From: Acidimicrobiia bacterium
GTDB taxonomy: Bacteria > Actinomycetota > Acidimicrobiia > Spongiisociales > UBA5794
NCBI GenBank assembly: GCA_036396535.1
Contig: DASWKR010000051.1
Span: 44,593-108,592 of the forward strand
Length of the DNA: 64,000 nucleotides
Reading direction: 5' to 3'
The translations under genes and the position numbers were made by a program. Shown here one piece after another: positions 52,488 through 60,977 of the stretch. Position 1 is the stretch's first letter, and each line of letters opens with the position of its first letter. The notes under the pieces were generated by a model, which saw only the letters and a list, made by a program, of their open reading frames with translations, ran no database searches and was not told where the DNA came from.

Positions 52488-53604
52488 CCGGCCCCCTGAC
52501 CGACCGGCGCACGCTCCCGTCCCTGTGACGGTCGAGGAACTCGATGATGAGTGGAAAGATGTCGTGCGCCACGTTCTTGCCCATGAACGGATCCTGATGA
52601 CCGTAGCCCGGGATCACGGAAAGCTCGTGGAGCCCGGGGACGATGCGGTCGAGCCGCTCGAAGGCGACGACGTTGGAGTCGCTGAACACCCGGTTCTCGT
52701 CACCGGTCATGAAGAGGATCGGGGTGGTGACGTCCGGAGCGTCGCGGAAGTAGTTGTTGGGGAGCCGGTCGTAGGTCGGATCGCCCACCGCATACTTCAC
52801 GGCCTGACCGGCCCTCAGCATCTTGCCGACGTGGCGGTAGTAGTTCATGGAGGTGGCGCCGTAGAGATCGGCGCCGCGGCGATGGGTCACGTCAGCCAGG
52901 TTCTCGTGGTGATAGAGCGCCGGCCAGCCAGTGCCCCACATCATCGACAGCATGTGGCAGGCGGGGACGTCGCATTCACGGTGGAAGAAGGACACGACTC
53001 GGGAGAACAGCTCTCCCCGGGTGAACCCGGGATCCTCGCTCCAGCGAGGGTTGAGGTAGGGGAAGCCGAGCACGTGGTCGACCATGGCCGGGGCGAAGGT
53101 GAGCTTGAGGCGCGACCACGTCGGCACCCGCGGGGTGATCGAGACGCTGTTGACGACGAGGCTGGTGACGTCGACCAATCCGGCGAACAGGCTCATGGAG
53201 AACGACGTCGCACCGAGGCAGTGGCTGATCACGTGAATCGGACGGTCGCCGACGTGGTCGCGCACCGTCGCCAGAGCCGGCGGATAGTCGTAGAGGGCCA
53301 CGTCGTCGAGCGTCCAACGGTGCTTGAACAGGTTGTACGAGTGGCGGTTGCTCATGCGGTTGTCGAGGCACCACACGTCGTTGTAACCCCGGTCGAGCAG
53401 GTGGGTGACCAGGTTCTCGTGCTCGGGCATGATGAACATGTCGGTCGAGGTAGTCAGCCCGTGGATGATGACCACGGCTTCGTCCGCCGGCCCGCGGTTG
53501 AAGCGTAGGAAGGAGAGGCCCAGCCCGTCCTCGGTTTGGAACCAGTGGGTGGTGACGTCGGCGTCCTTCACGCCCTCCAGGGTGTACATCGGGATCTCAC
53601 GCAT
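52477..53604 (-). CDS. Alpha/beta-hydrolase (lipase/esterase-like)
   Basis: A 375-residue hydrolase: VVIIHGLTTSTDMFIMPEHE (20) as oxyanion region, nucleophile elbow ISHCLGATSFSM with Cys in place of the usual Ser of GxSxG, and a C-terminal VIPGYGHQDPFMGK His region. A Cys nucleophile is the case in dienelactone hydrolases and some esterase-like proteins, so chemistry may differ from a Ser lipase. ATG at 53604 overlaps the FAD oxidase stop by 8 bases. The convergent 3-prime overlap with the phosphoesterase is 11 bases. Confidence 0.85.
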   Translation of the reverse strand: MREIPMYTLEGVKDADVTTHWFQTEDGLGLSFLRFNRGPADEAVVIIHGLTTSTDMFIMPEHENLVTHLLDRGYNDVWCLDNRMSNRHSYNLFKHRWTLDDVALYDYPPALATVRDHVGDRPIHVISHCLGATSFSMSLFAGLVDVTSLVVNSVSITPRVPTWSRLKLTFAPAMVDHVLGFPYLNPRWSEDPGFTRGELFSRVVSFFHRECDVPACHMLSMMWGTGWPALYHHENLADVTHRRGADLYGATSMNYYRHVGKMLRAGQAVKYAVGDPTYDRLPNNYFRDAPDVTTPILFMTGDENRVFSDSNVVAFERLDRIVPGLHELSVIPGYGHQDPFMGKNVAHDIFPLIIEFLDRHRDGSVRRSVRGPVTA

Positions 53605-55054
53605 CGGCGTCACTCCTGGTGCGGTCGGCCGGATGTACCGAGCGTCCCCCGTTGTAGGGGGCATTGGGGTCGATCTTCGCCAACCGCTCGGGATCACGGC
53701 CGGTGCGGGTGTGCATGTAGCGGTACGAGCCGGTCTCGATGCAGGCCTGGTCGAGGTCGCCGACGATCTGGCGCAGCAGGGACTCGGTGAGCAGGTCGGG
53801 GTCGACTCCGACGTAGAAGAGCAACTCCGCCCAGTGCTCCCGCTCGGGATCACCCTGCGCGAGGTACGCCGATGTGATGCCTTTGACGTAGAGGGTGATG
53901 AACGTGAAGCACCGGTAGCGCTCCCGGTAGTCGGTGACGACATCCCACATCCGCCGGACCATCTCCTCGTACACCTGCATGGGCGCGAGCACGACCAGGA
54001 ACCGCTGCGGGTCGCCGACGGTAGCATCCAGGATCTTCTCGGTGAACAACTCGGCGTTCTTCACGGTGGCGTACTTCGGAGCCCTCACCACGCCGGCCAT
54101 GCCCGCCATCTTGACGAGCTCGTCGACCCGCCGGGGCAGCCGCCCCGCCAGCCAACCGAGGCGATGGAGGCTCCCGTAGGCGACGGACTCGATCGAACGC
54201 CGGGCCGGCGAGGGGTCGGCGTCGCGATAGACCGAGAACGTCCCCAGCTCGAGGCTCTTGCCCGACCCCCTCGGGAAGTCGACCCACATCCCTCTCATGA
54301 ACCTGGCGTCGTCGGGCGGAGCGGCGCAGAGGTCGCGTGAGGCGACGATGAACGAGTCCAGGTCGTCATAGCGGGTGTCGTCGTTGCGCCAATACGTCGA
54401 GTGTTTGTCGATCCTCATGATGGTGACGGTCACCTTGGTGATCACACCATGGCGGCCCAGGCCGAGGAGGAGACGATGAAGCTCGTCGGCACCGTCGCCC
54501 CGGTCGACGGTGTGGACGCCGCCGGACCAGTCGACGTACTCGAGGCGCTGCACCGTGTCGGCGAAGAGCCCGTATCGGAACGAGGACGGGGTGATGCCAC
54601 CCACCGAGGCGAAACCCCCAACGGTGATATGGGCGTGGTCGCCGATGACGGGCAACCCCAGGCCGAACGGGGCGAGGTGCTCGTCGACGTCGGCCGACGG
54701 GGTGCCCGCATAGACGGTCGCCGTCATCGCCTGCTGGTCCACCTCGAGCACCCCGTAGAGCTTCTCGGTGAGCAGCACGGCACCGCTCTCGGGAGTGACC
54801 AGGTCGTTGCTGGAGTGACCCTTGCTGCGCACCGTGAGGACCTGGCCCAACTGGACGCACTCGCGGACGCACCTCACCACGTCGTCGGTGGTCCGGGGTA
54901 CGTAGAACTTGAGCGGCGAGCGGGGAGGACCGCCCGGGTCGCCAATCCGGTCCCAGTCGTAGAAGAGGGAGTCGATCGAGTCGTGGACGAACGTCTCGTG
55001 CTGGTTGATGGCTCTGCGCCACGCGGTCTTGCCCGCCGGCTTCATGTCGGTCAT
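53597..55054 (-). CDS. FAD-dependent oxidoreductase (PCMH/DHCR24- or ALO-like)
   Basis: A 485-residue flavoprotein with an N-terminal PCMH-type FAD domain: VLTVRSKGHSSNDLVTPES with His80, ATVYAGTPSADVDEHLAPFG (20), GDHAHITVGGFASVGGITPS (20) and GLGRHGVITKVTV. The C-terminal substrate domain ends YRYMHTRTGRDPERLAKIDP (20). It resembles sugar-lactone oxidases and sterol delta-24 reductases; the lipid-like neighbours favour the second. ATG at 55054 overlaps the SRPBCC stop as ATGA. Middle gene of a three-gene operon. Confidence 0.85.
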   Translation of the reverse strand: MTDMKPAGKTAWRRAINQHETFVHDSIDSLFYDWDRIGDPGGPPRSPLKFYVPRTTDDVVRCVRECVQLGQVLTVRSKGHSSNDLVTPESGAVLLTEKLYGVLEVDQQAMTATVYAGTPSADVDEHLAPFGLGLPVIGDHAHITVGGFASVGGITPSSFRYGLFADTVQRLEYVDWSGGVHTVDRGDGADELHRLLLGLGRHGVITKVTVTIMRIDKHSTYWRNDDTRYDDLDSFIVASRDLCAAPPDDARFMRGMWVDFPRGSGKSLELGTFSVYRDADPSPARRSIESVAYGSLHRLGWLAGRLPRRVDELVKMAGMAGVVRAPKYATVKNAELFTEKILDATVGDPQRFLVVLAPMQVYEEMVRRMWDVVTDYRERYRCFTFITLYVKGITSAYLAQGDPEREHWAELLFYVGVDPDLLTESLLRQIVGDLDQACIETGSYRYMHTRTGRDPERLAKIDPNAPYNGGRSVHPADRTRSDADA

Positions 55055-55524
55055 GGGTCCGGGCCGCTGCCCACGGCTCCGGGTGCAGACGGTTGCTCCA
55101 GCCGTCGGCGGAGCGCCTCGCCCAACGCAACGTAGCCGTCGACGATCTTCCTCCTCAGGAACGGCATCACCACCGGTGCCAGGCCATGGGCCGTCTCGGT
55201 CTGCACGAGCACGACGCCTGCATCGGCCTTCATCTCGATTCTGAAGACGCGATCGACGTCCATCAGCCCGGGCAGCAGGTTGCGCGACCGCCAAGCCAGT
55301 ATGCGCGGCGGGTCGACGGTCACCATGAGCTGGTGCATGTTCATCCGGCGCTTCCCCAGATGCAGCACCATCTTGACCCAATCGCCCTCCACGAGCGGCT
55401 TGTCGGCCCAGGACAGGGTCGGGTTCCACTCCGGCCAGCGATCGACGTCGACCAGCGCCTCCCATACCGCCTCGGGCTCGGCGGCGATCGCCGTCTCGTG
55501 TTGCAGGGTGACAGCCACTCGCAT
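55051..55524 (-). CDS. SRPBCC-family lipid-binding protein
   Basis: A 157-residue START/polyketide-cyclase-like protein: TAIAAEPEAVWEALVDVDRW (20), EWNPTLSWADKPLVEGDWVK (20), VQTETAHGLAPVVMPFLRRK (20). These domains have a deep hydrophobic cavity for lipids or aromatic ligands. It is the first gene of the SRPBCC-FAD oxidase-hydrolase operon. ATG at 55524 is preferred; GTG at 55548 is possible. A substrate-delivery role for the oxidase is an inference. Confidence 0.82.
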   Translation of the reverse strand: MRVAVTLQHETAIAAEPEAVWEALVDVDRWPEWNPTLSWADKPLVEGDWVKMVLHLGKRRMNMHQLMVTVDPPRILAWRSRNLLPGLMDVDRVFRIEMKADAGVVLVQTETAHGLAPVVMPFLRRKIVDGYVALGEALRRRLEQPSAPGAVGSGPDP

Positions 55525-55714
55525 CCCCGGTTCATGTTGGGAAATCACTGTCGGCGAGGCCGTATTCGCCCCGCGACTCTAACCTGCGCCGGCCGCGGCG
55601 CGCCGAGGACAGCAGGTTCCCGGGTGGTCACCGGCAGCCGAAGCCGACCCTCCGGCTCCAACCTCTTGTCGGGCGTGATGCCCAGCTAGCCGCAACATCC
55701 GGTGGGCGGCAGCC

Positions 55715-55915
55715 GTGTCGGGACCGCTACGACGCGACCCGTGGGCGGCCAAGGCCCTCTGGCTCTTCCCAGCGACCCTGTTGAGTGCGGCGGCGGTCTC
55801 CCTGTCAAGCGGCGATGGTGTACTTGGAGGCACATACATCGGGGCCGGAGTGATCGCCGCTGGCGCGCTTGCCACAGCAGCTCGAGGGTCGACAGGTGAG
55901 GGCTCCGTCCGGTGA
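55715..55915 (+). CDS. Small two-helix membrane protein
   Basis: A 66-residue protein with helices at about 14-32 and 40-58 (ALWLFPATLLSAAAVSLSSG; YIGAGVIAAGALATAA). The GTG start has only a weak upstream GGTGGG. Its stop overlaps the next gene as GTGA (55912-55915), a sign of coupled translation and that it is real. No family recognised. Confidence 0.55.
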   Translation: MSGPLRRDPWAAKALWLFPATLLSAAAVSLSSGDGVLGGTYIGAGVIAAGALATAARGSTGEGSVR

Positions 55916-56541
55916 GCTCGAACGCGCTGCAGGCGGTCGGTGGTGCCCTCACCGTTCTCGGCGCCGGCCTGTTCCTCATGGCGTGGGCGTCGGAGATGTT
56001 CCTGGGCGAGCCGATGCTGGGTGGCGTGGAGGTGTCCCGATGGCTCGCGGTCCCGGCTCACATCCTCATGCTGTTGGGTCTCGTCAACATCTACCTGGTC
56101 CAAGCGGGTCGGGTCGGGGTCTGGGGTCTGGTCGGCTTCCTGTTGACGTTCTTCGGTGTGGCCATCTTCATCGGGTACGTGATCGGCGGTTGGACCGCAG
56201 CCATCCCCGAGCCCACGCTGGGACCGATCGGGGGTGTTCTCTGGCTCACCGGGCGCTTGATCCTCGCCATCGTCACGTGGCATGCCGGTGTCCTGCCCCG
56301 GTGAGCAGGAGTCCTTTGGTTCTTCGGTGCCGTCCTCTACGCCAACGGAGTCCCTGTCGGACCCGACGACGTACCCCGGATCACCGCACTTTTCGGCGCC
56401 CTGATCATCGCCGCCGGAATGGGTTGGGCAGGTCTGGGCATGCTCAGCTGGATTAGCGGACGAGAACTGGATGCACGCAGCATCTCCATCGCGCACATGC
56501 TGGCCATGCGCCCTGGTGTCCATCAGGTGTCGAACATGTGA
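55912..56541 (+). pseudogene. Membrane protein gene interrupted by an in-frame TGA
   Basis: GTG 55912 to TGA 56304 gives a 130-residue membrane protein with four helices. The same frame continues without a break for 78 codons to 56541 with two or more further helices (VLWFFGAVLYANGVPVGPD; FGALIIAAGMGWAGLGMLSW). Around the stop the sequence is VLPR-stop-AGVLWFFGA, where LPRWAG is the common motif in such proteins, so a Trp codon (TGG) has probably become TGA. The whole would be about 209 residues. A sequencing error is possible. Confidence 0.7.
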
Positions 56542-56559
56542 GGCTGGTGCGATCCGGAG

Positions 56560-58377
56560 TCATCGTGTCAGCACGAGGTTCGTGGTGGAGGGCCACGATC
56601 TGAGGTCACCGGAGTAGGAGGCGACAATGCGGTGACGGCCCGGCGCCAGGTCGGATACCGCGACCCGAAAGCGCCCCTCCTCGTCGGCCGTGACCGTGCC
56701 GACCGTCTCGGCTACTGGCGCTAGCGGGACGGTGTGGCGCTCCAGCTCTGCGCCGGCAAGGAAGACGACGCCGGCATAACCGGCGCCCGCGGATCCCTCG
56801 GGGACGGCGGCTTCGACAATGAACCGGTACTGGGCACCGGGATTCACAGCAAAGCGCTCGCTGCCGAGGTTGATCTCTGCGTCCGGGTCGGCTGCCAGCC
56901 TCAACATCGTGCCGTCACCGGTGTCGCTGGCGACGACGTCGACACCGTCGATATCGAACTGAGCGAGGTACCCGAAGTCGGGATCTGACACCCGGTTGCC
57001 CGGCTCATCGGCTTCCGTGTAGCCGACCTGGTAGATCCGCAGGTCGGCGGGGCCCGGTCCTGCCCCCTCGGTGTTGATGCGGATCCCCACCTCGCCAAGC
57101 TCGGCACCCTCCGGCACCACGCCTTCGATGACCAACATCTGGCGGGCTCCGTCGAGGGGTTGTGCCGTCACGGAGACGGAGGCCATCGGAACTGGGTCGC
57201 CCTGGATGGTGACCACTCGGCCGTTCACCGTGCCCTCGCCGACCTCGGCCTCAACGGCGGTCCTGCGCCCCAGGTAGCGGCCGATGAGGCCGGTGAAGGT
57301 GGCCGGATCGTCTTCAGGCAAGACCCGCTGCGGATGGAATTGCCACGACTGGAGGACAACGTGATCGGGGAGGCCGCCCCACTCCTGCTCATAGGTGTGC
57401 GCACGCTCGGCGCTGAGCTGAACCCACTCGGCGTCCGAACCGGTGTCGTCACCGCCGTTGTAGATGATGCCGAACGGGACATTGCGTGACCGAACCACGT
57501 CCTCGATCTCACGTGCCACCTCGGGCCAGCCGGGTCGGGTCCAGTCGACGTCGAGGTGGAAGAACCCCAACGACTCCCCGGCCGCCGCCTCGTATGCGTC
57601 CAACCACACCGCGATATCGTCGGCGTTGATCTCCGGCCCCACCCACGCCGGCTCGATGTCGCCGACCACGATTCCGGGCTCCACTTCTCGGAGCATTGCC
57701 ACGAAGGCGGCGACTTCCGCGGCGACACGCTCCACCGACCAGGAGCAGGCGTTCTCGCCCTCGTAGAAGTGGCCGTGGGCCAGCGGCTCGTCGAAGGCGA
57801 CCAGGGCAACCGAGCCTCCGAGATCCGCGATCCGCTGCACGGTCTGCACCGCCACCACGCCGGCGAACCCTTCGATGCCTTCGCCGCACTCGCCAGCGGC
57901 ACCGATCGGGCCGAAACCGGGGTGCGGGGGCAACGCCCCCAACTCCATGGCGAGCGGAATGCCCCGGTCGCGGAGGCCGTCGATCACCCGCAGGAACTCC
58001 TCGTTGGTTGGCTCCCGGGCCAGCCCGATCTGGTCGTAGATCTTGAAGGCGTGTAACTGGTCGGCGGCCGACGACCAGTCCGACCCGGCAGCGAAGAGGT
58101 CGAAGTAGTCGTCCGACCCCTTGACGAACCCGGGTAGGTCTACCGCGGGATGCGGCGCGAACCAGATCATGGGCCGAGCCGCGAGATGGACGGCCGGCGA
58201 GCTCGACGTCGTGGTGGTGGTCGTGGCCGTGGTGGACGGTGTCTCATGTCTTCCGGTTGCGGACGTCGCCGCATCGGTTGTTTCCGGGCTGCCGGCGTTG
58301 CTGCAGGACGCCAGGAAGATCGCCGCGAACACCGCGCCACTTCTCGCCGCTGAACTCCTCCGGTGAGCCGGTCGCAT
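56560..58377 (-). CDS. Large secreted lipoprotein with barrel-like and beta domains
   Basis: A 605-residue lipoprotein. Lipobox FLASC (Cys25), a Thr/Ser-rich linker, then a domain (about 65-400) with alternating strands and helices like a TIM-barrel glycoside hydrolase-like fold (MIWFAPHPAVDLPGF, LVAFDEPLAHGHFYEGEN, VVGDIEPAWVGPEI, GFFHLDVDWTRPGWPEVARE 20, FGIIYNGGDD). C-terminal beta domains (about 410-605) resemble carbohydrate-binding or Ig-like modules (YRFIVEAAVPEGSAGAGYAG 20; GRFRVAVSDLAPGRHRIV). Glu/Asp in the DEP and DIEP turns may be catalytic. Family not identified. Confidence 0.78.
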   Translation of the reverse strand: MRPAHRRSSAARSGAVFAAIFLASCSNAGSPETTDAATSATGRHETPSTTATTTTTTSSSPAVHLAARPMIWFAPHPAVDLPGFVKGSDDYFDLFAAGSDWSSAADQLHAFKIYDQIGLAREPTNEEFLRVIDGLRDRGIPLAMELGALPPHPGFGPIGAAGECGEGIEGFAGVVAVQTVQRIADLGGSVALVAFDEPLAHGHFYEGENACSWSVERVAAEVAAFVAMLREVEPGIVVGDIEPAWVGPEINADDIAVWLDAYEAAAGESLGFFHLDVDWTRPGWPEVAREIEDVVRSRNVPFGIIYNGGDDTGSDAEWVQLSAERAHTYEQEWGGLPDHVVLQSWQFHPQRVLPEDDPATFTGLIGRYLGRRTAVEAEVGEGTVNGRVVTIQGDPVPMASVSVTAQPLDGARQMLVIEGVVPEGAELGEVGIRINTEGAGPGPADLRIYQVGYTEADEPGNRVSDPDFGYLAQFDIDGVDVVASDTGDGTMLRLAADPDAEINLGSERFAVNPGAQYRFIVEAAVPEGSAGAGYAGVVFLAGAELERHTVPLAPVAETVGTVTADEEGRFRVAVSDLAPGRHRIVASYSGDLRSWPSTTNLVLTR

Positions 58378-58532
58378 CCCTCTACCCTACGTTCGACCCT
58401 GAAGGCTCTCTTCGGGGCGAACCTGGCCCAGACGGTCAGCCGGTAAGGGTGGGGAGGTGGACCTGTGACCCCCGCTTCAGCAGGGTCTCATTGGCACGCT
58501 CGGAGGTGACTCGGCGAGTTCGGTGTGTTCGG
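58378..58532. other. Upstream region of the secreted lipoprotein gene
   Basis: Noncoding DNA between the lipoprotein start and the att-like repeat. No gene is seen; the open frames are shadows. Confidence 0.35.
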
Positions 58533-58571
58533 CCCCCAACCTTCTGATCCATAGATCTCCAAGCGGTGTCC
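58533..58571 (-). repeat. Left copy of a 39-bp tRNA-Arg-like att repeat
   Basis: 37 of 39 bases match 62658-62696. On the minus strand it contains GATCTATGGATCAGAAGG and TTGGGGG, the anticodon arm and start of the T-arm of a tRNA-Arg, preceded by CCGCTTGGA. The tRNA homology ends at GGGGG here but continues at the right copy. Direct repeats of tRNA sequence at both ends of a segment mark an integrated element. Confidence 0.7.
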
Positions 58572-58642
58572 ATGGGTGTCCACAGGGGTCCGCAGAGCCT
58601 GCAGCGATGGGCTGTCGAGTCCACCGGCGTCCATGGGTGTCC
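58566..58642 (+). repeat. Pair of 16-bp arm-type direct repeats
   Basis: GTGTCCATGGGTGTCC (58566-58581) and GCGTCCATGGGTGTCC (58627-58642), one mismatch, 61 bp apart, right beside the att-like core. Tyrosine recombinases of the lambda type bind short direct repeats flanking the core as arm sites, and this arrangement fits. Confidence 0.6.
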
Positions 58643-58659
58643 GGTCGGGTCCACAGAGA

Positions 58660-58680
58660 ATGGCTCCCAACTTGGCTCCC
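58660..58680 (+). repeat. Dispersed att-type repeat, copy 3
   Basis: ATGGCTCCCAACTTGGCTCC beginning at 58660; its first 19 bases are identical to 42862-42880, and the inverted copy at 44791-44811 differs by one base. It lies just inside the arm-repeat pair, so the 19-mer belongs to the integration-site module. Confidence 0.55.
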
Positions 58681-59183
58681 ACCGCCGTCGCATGGGCCAA
58701 GTGCTGATCCTTTGCTCCTACGGACTCGGCTCACTCCTCTGCTCAAGCCTGAAACCAAGCGAAAGTCCCGTCGAGGTCGCTCTGTTCCGTGGCTGGCTGA
58801 ATGGGTCGTGACTGTTCGTTCGTTCCGGCAACGCGCCCACCTCGCAGCTTGCCTATCGCATGCTGCATGCTGTGACCCGTGAGAGCCACCCGCAACCGAT
58901 ACCGGGAGCGGTGCCAGCACGACTTGTTCCTCGCTTTTCGCGGGCTGGTTCGCTGCTTCGATAGCTTCGGGGCCTTGGTCCCGGCCCTCCTGCCAGATCG
59001 TAAGGCCATGCCGGTGGTTCGTCCCGGACCTCGGAGTCAGCACACTCAGCCCAACTCCAATGGGAGGGTGGAGGAGGAAAACCGTTCCCACTCAGCCCCT
59101 CCAGGGCACTCTCGCGCCGGCTGTTGTCGTCACGGGATCACTGTCCCGAGCAACCTCGGCGCCTCCCTCGTAGGCTTCTCGCC
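58681..59183. other. Noncoding interior of the putative element
   Basis: About 500 bases with no recognised gene; an integrase gene would be expected near an att site but none is found. The right end holds TAGGCT (59171-59176), the -10 box of the next gene. Confidence 0.4.
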
Positions 59184-60848
59184 ATGACCGCGGATCTCGT
59201 GACCCGAGGCAACACGCTATTGGAGAAGGGCCGGTGGGAGGAGGCTAGGCAGGCGTTTGAGGAAGCGATGGGCACGACAGAGAGCGCCGAGGCGCTGGCA
59301 GGGTCGGCGACGGCCTCTCGTTGGTTGGATGACATCGATGCTGCGATCACCTCGATGCAACGTGCCTACCGCGCCTACGTCGAGAGCGAAGCGAGCGTCG
59401 ACGCCGCCAATGCCGCTGTCTGGCTGGCCGAACTGTTCCTGGATTACCGGGGTGAGCCCGCGGTCGCATCCGGATGGCTACAGCGAGCTCGTCACAGGCT
59501 GAAGACCGAACCCGACCACCCGGCTTTGGTGATCCTTGCGGGCATGGAGGCTTACCTTGCGCTCGCATATGACAAAGACCCACCTAAGGCACGGTGCTTG
59601 GCGGAAGCAGCGTTGGCGCCGGCGCAACGGCTCGGAGATGAGAGCGTCGAGATCATGGCGAAAGCGCAGTTGGGCCTGATTCGGGTAAGCCAGGAGGATA
59701 TGAGGGAGGGGATGCGGCTGCTTGACGAGGCCACGGCTGCGGCCGTCGCCGGAGAACTCCATCGGCACGGGGCCGTCCAGACTTACTGCTTCCTGATCAC
59801 GGCCTGTGAGCGGGTTCGTGACTTCGAGCGGGTGGCGCAATGGGCACGACACGTGGTGGCTCTCGCCACCGACATGGGGAGGGAGGATTTTGCCGTATTC
59901 GCACGGACCCAGTACGCCAACGTTCTGATCTGGAGAGGCGAATGGGTCGAAGCCGAACATGAATTGGCTTCGCTTGTGGAGGACACGACGAATCGTCCCC
60001 TGACCGCAGCCATGGCCCTGGTTCAGCTGTCGTCGCTGAAACGACGGCAGGGCAACTTCGAGGAAGCAGACGAACTGCTACGCCATGCTGAACGTGAGCC
60101 GTATCGGAGCGGCGTCCGGCATTTGGTCCTGACCGCGAGAGCTGCCCTCGACCTCGACCGCGGGGATCCCCAGGCTGCTGCCGACATGGCGGAGCGGTAT
60201 CTCCTGGCCGTGTCGATGGATGACCCGATGGAACGCATCGAAGCCCTCGAGATCCTGGTTCGAGCCCGAGCCAGCCTGGGCGAGCAGGAGCCGGCCATGA
60301 GGGCTGCCGGCGAGCTCGCCGACATCGGCGCAGCCATCTCAACAGATGCGGTCGAGGGCGCCGCTCGTGCCGCCAGCGGAGTGGCGACACGGGCTTCGGG
60401 CGAGCTGGACGGGGCCCGGCGGGCTTTTGAGGAAGCGATAGCACTGTTGGACGCCGGCGGGGCGGCTCATGAGGTGGTCCGAACTCGGCTCGAGCTGGCC
60501 GAAACCTTGATCCTGATGGGCCATCCTGAAGCTGCAGGTCGCGATGCCGAAGTCGCGAGGGAGGGAGCTTCACGTTTGGGAGCTGCTGCTGATGTTGCTC
60601 GAGCGGCTCATGTTCTCTCAGGTCTCCGGGAACCTCCTGCCGGTTTCGAAGACCTAACTAGCCGCGAGGTGGAGATTCTCCGTCTGCTGGCTGCCGGGAA
60701 GTCGAATTCGGAGATGGCCGAGGATTTGTTCGTTTCGGTACGAACGGTTGAACGACACGTCTCCAACATCTACGCCAAGATTGGCGTCTGCGGCCGATCC
60801 GGTCGTGTTGCCGCCGCCGCCTACGCCCACACCCACGGGATCACGTAG
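59184..60848 (+). CDS. TPR-containing LuxR-family regulator
   Basis: A 554-residue regulator without an ATPase domain. Residues about 1-450 are helical tetratricopeptide-like repeats (LLEKGRWEEARQAFEEAMG; LVQLSSLKRRQGNFEEADEL, 20). The C-terminal LuxR helix-turn-helix (about 490-545) is LTSREVEILRLLAAGKSNSE (20) and VSVRTVERHVSNIYAKIGV. TAGGCT ends 7 bases before the ATG, so the mRNA is probably leaderless. It likely controls the following methyltransferase gene. First gene of the att-flanked module. Confidence 0.88.
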   Translation: MTADLVTRGNTLLEKGRWEEARQAFEEAMGTTESAEALAGSATASRWLDDIDAAITSMQRAYRAYVESEASVDAANAAVWLAELFLDYRGEPAVASGWLQRARHRLKTEPDHPALVILAGMEAYLALAYDKDPPKARCLAEAALAPAQRLGDESVEIMAKAQLGLIRVSQEDMREGMRLLDEATAAAVAGELHRHGAVQTYCFLITACERVRDFERVAQWARHVVALATDMGREDFAVFARTQYANVLIWRGEWVEAEHELASLVEDTTNRPLTAAMALVQLSSLKRRQGNFEEADELLRHAEREPYRSGVRHLVLTARAALDLDRGDPQAAADMAERYLLAVSMDDPMERIEALEILVRARASLGEQEPAMRAAGELADIGAAISTDAVEGAARAASGVATRASGELDGARRAFEEAIALLDAGGAAHEVVRTRLELAETLILMGHPEAAGRDAEVAREGASRLGAAADVARAAHVLSGLREPPAGFEDLTSREVEILRLLAAGKSNSEMAEDLFVSVRTVERHVSNIYAKIGVCGRSGRVAAAAYAHTHGIT

Positions 60849-60977
60849 TCCAGTTTGCGTGTGGTAATTACGGATCTGCGTGTCAGCACCGATGCCGAAC
60901 CGGGCCATATCTCGTACGTTCGGCGATGCGACCAGGCAGCCAGCCGAGACGTAACCCTTTCAACGACAGGAGTGGAG

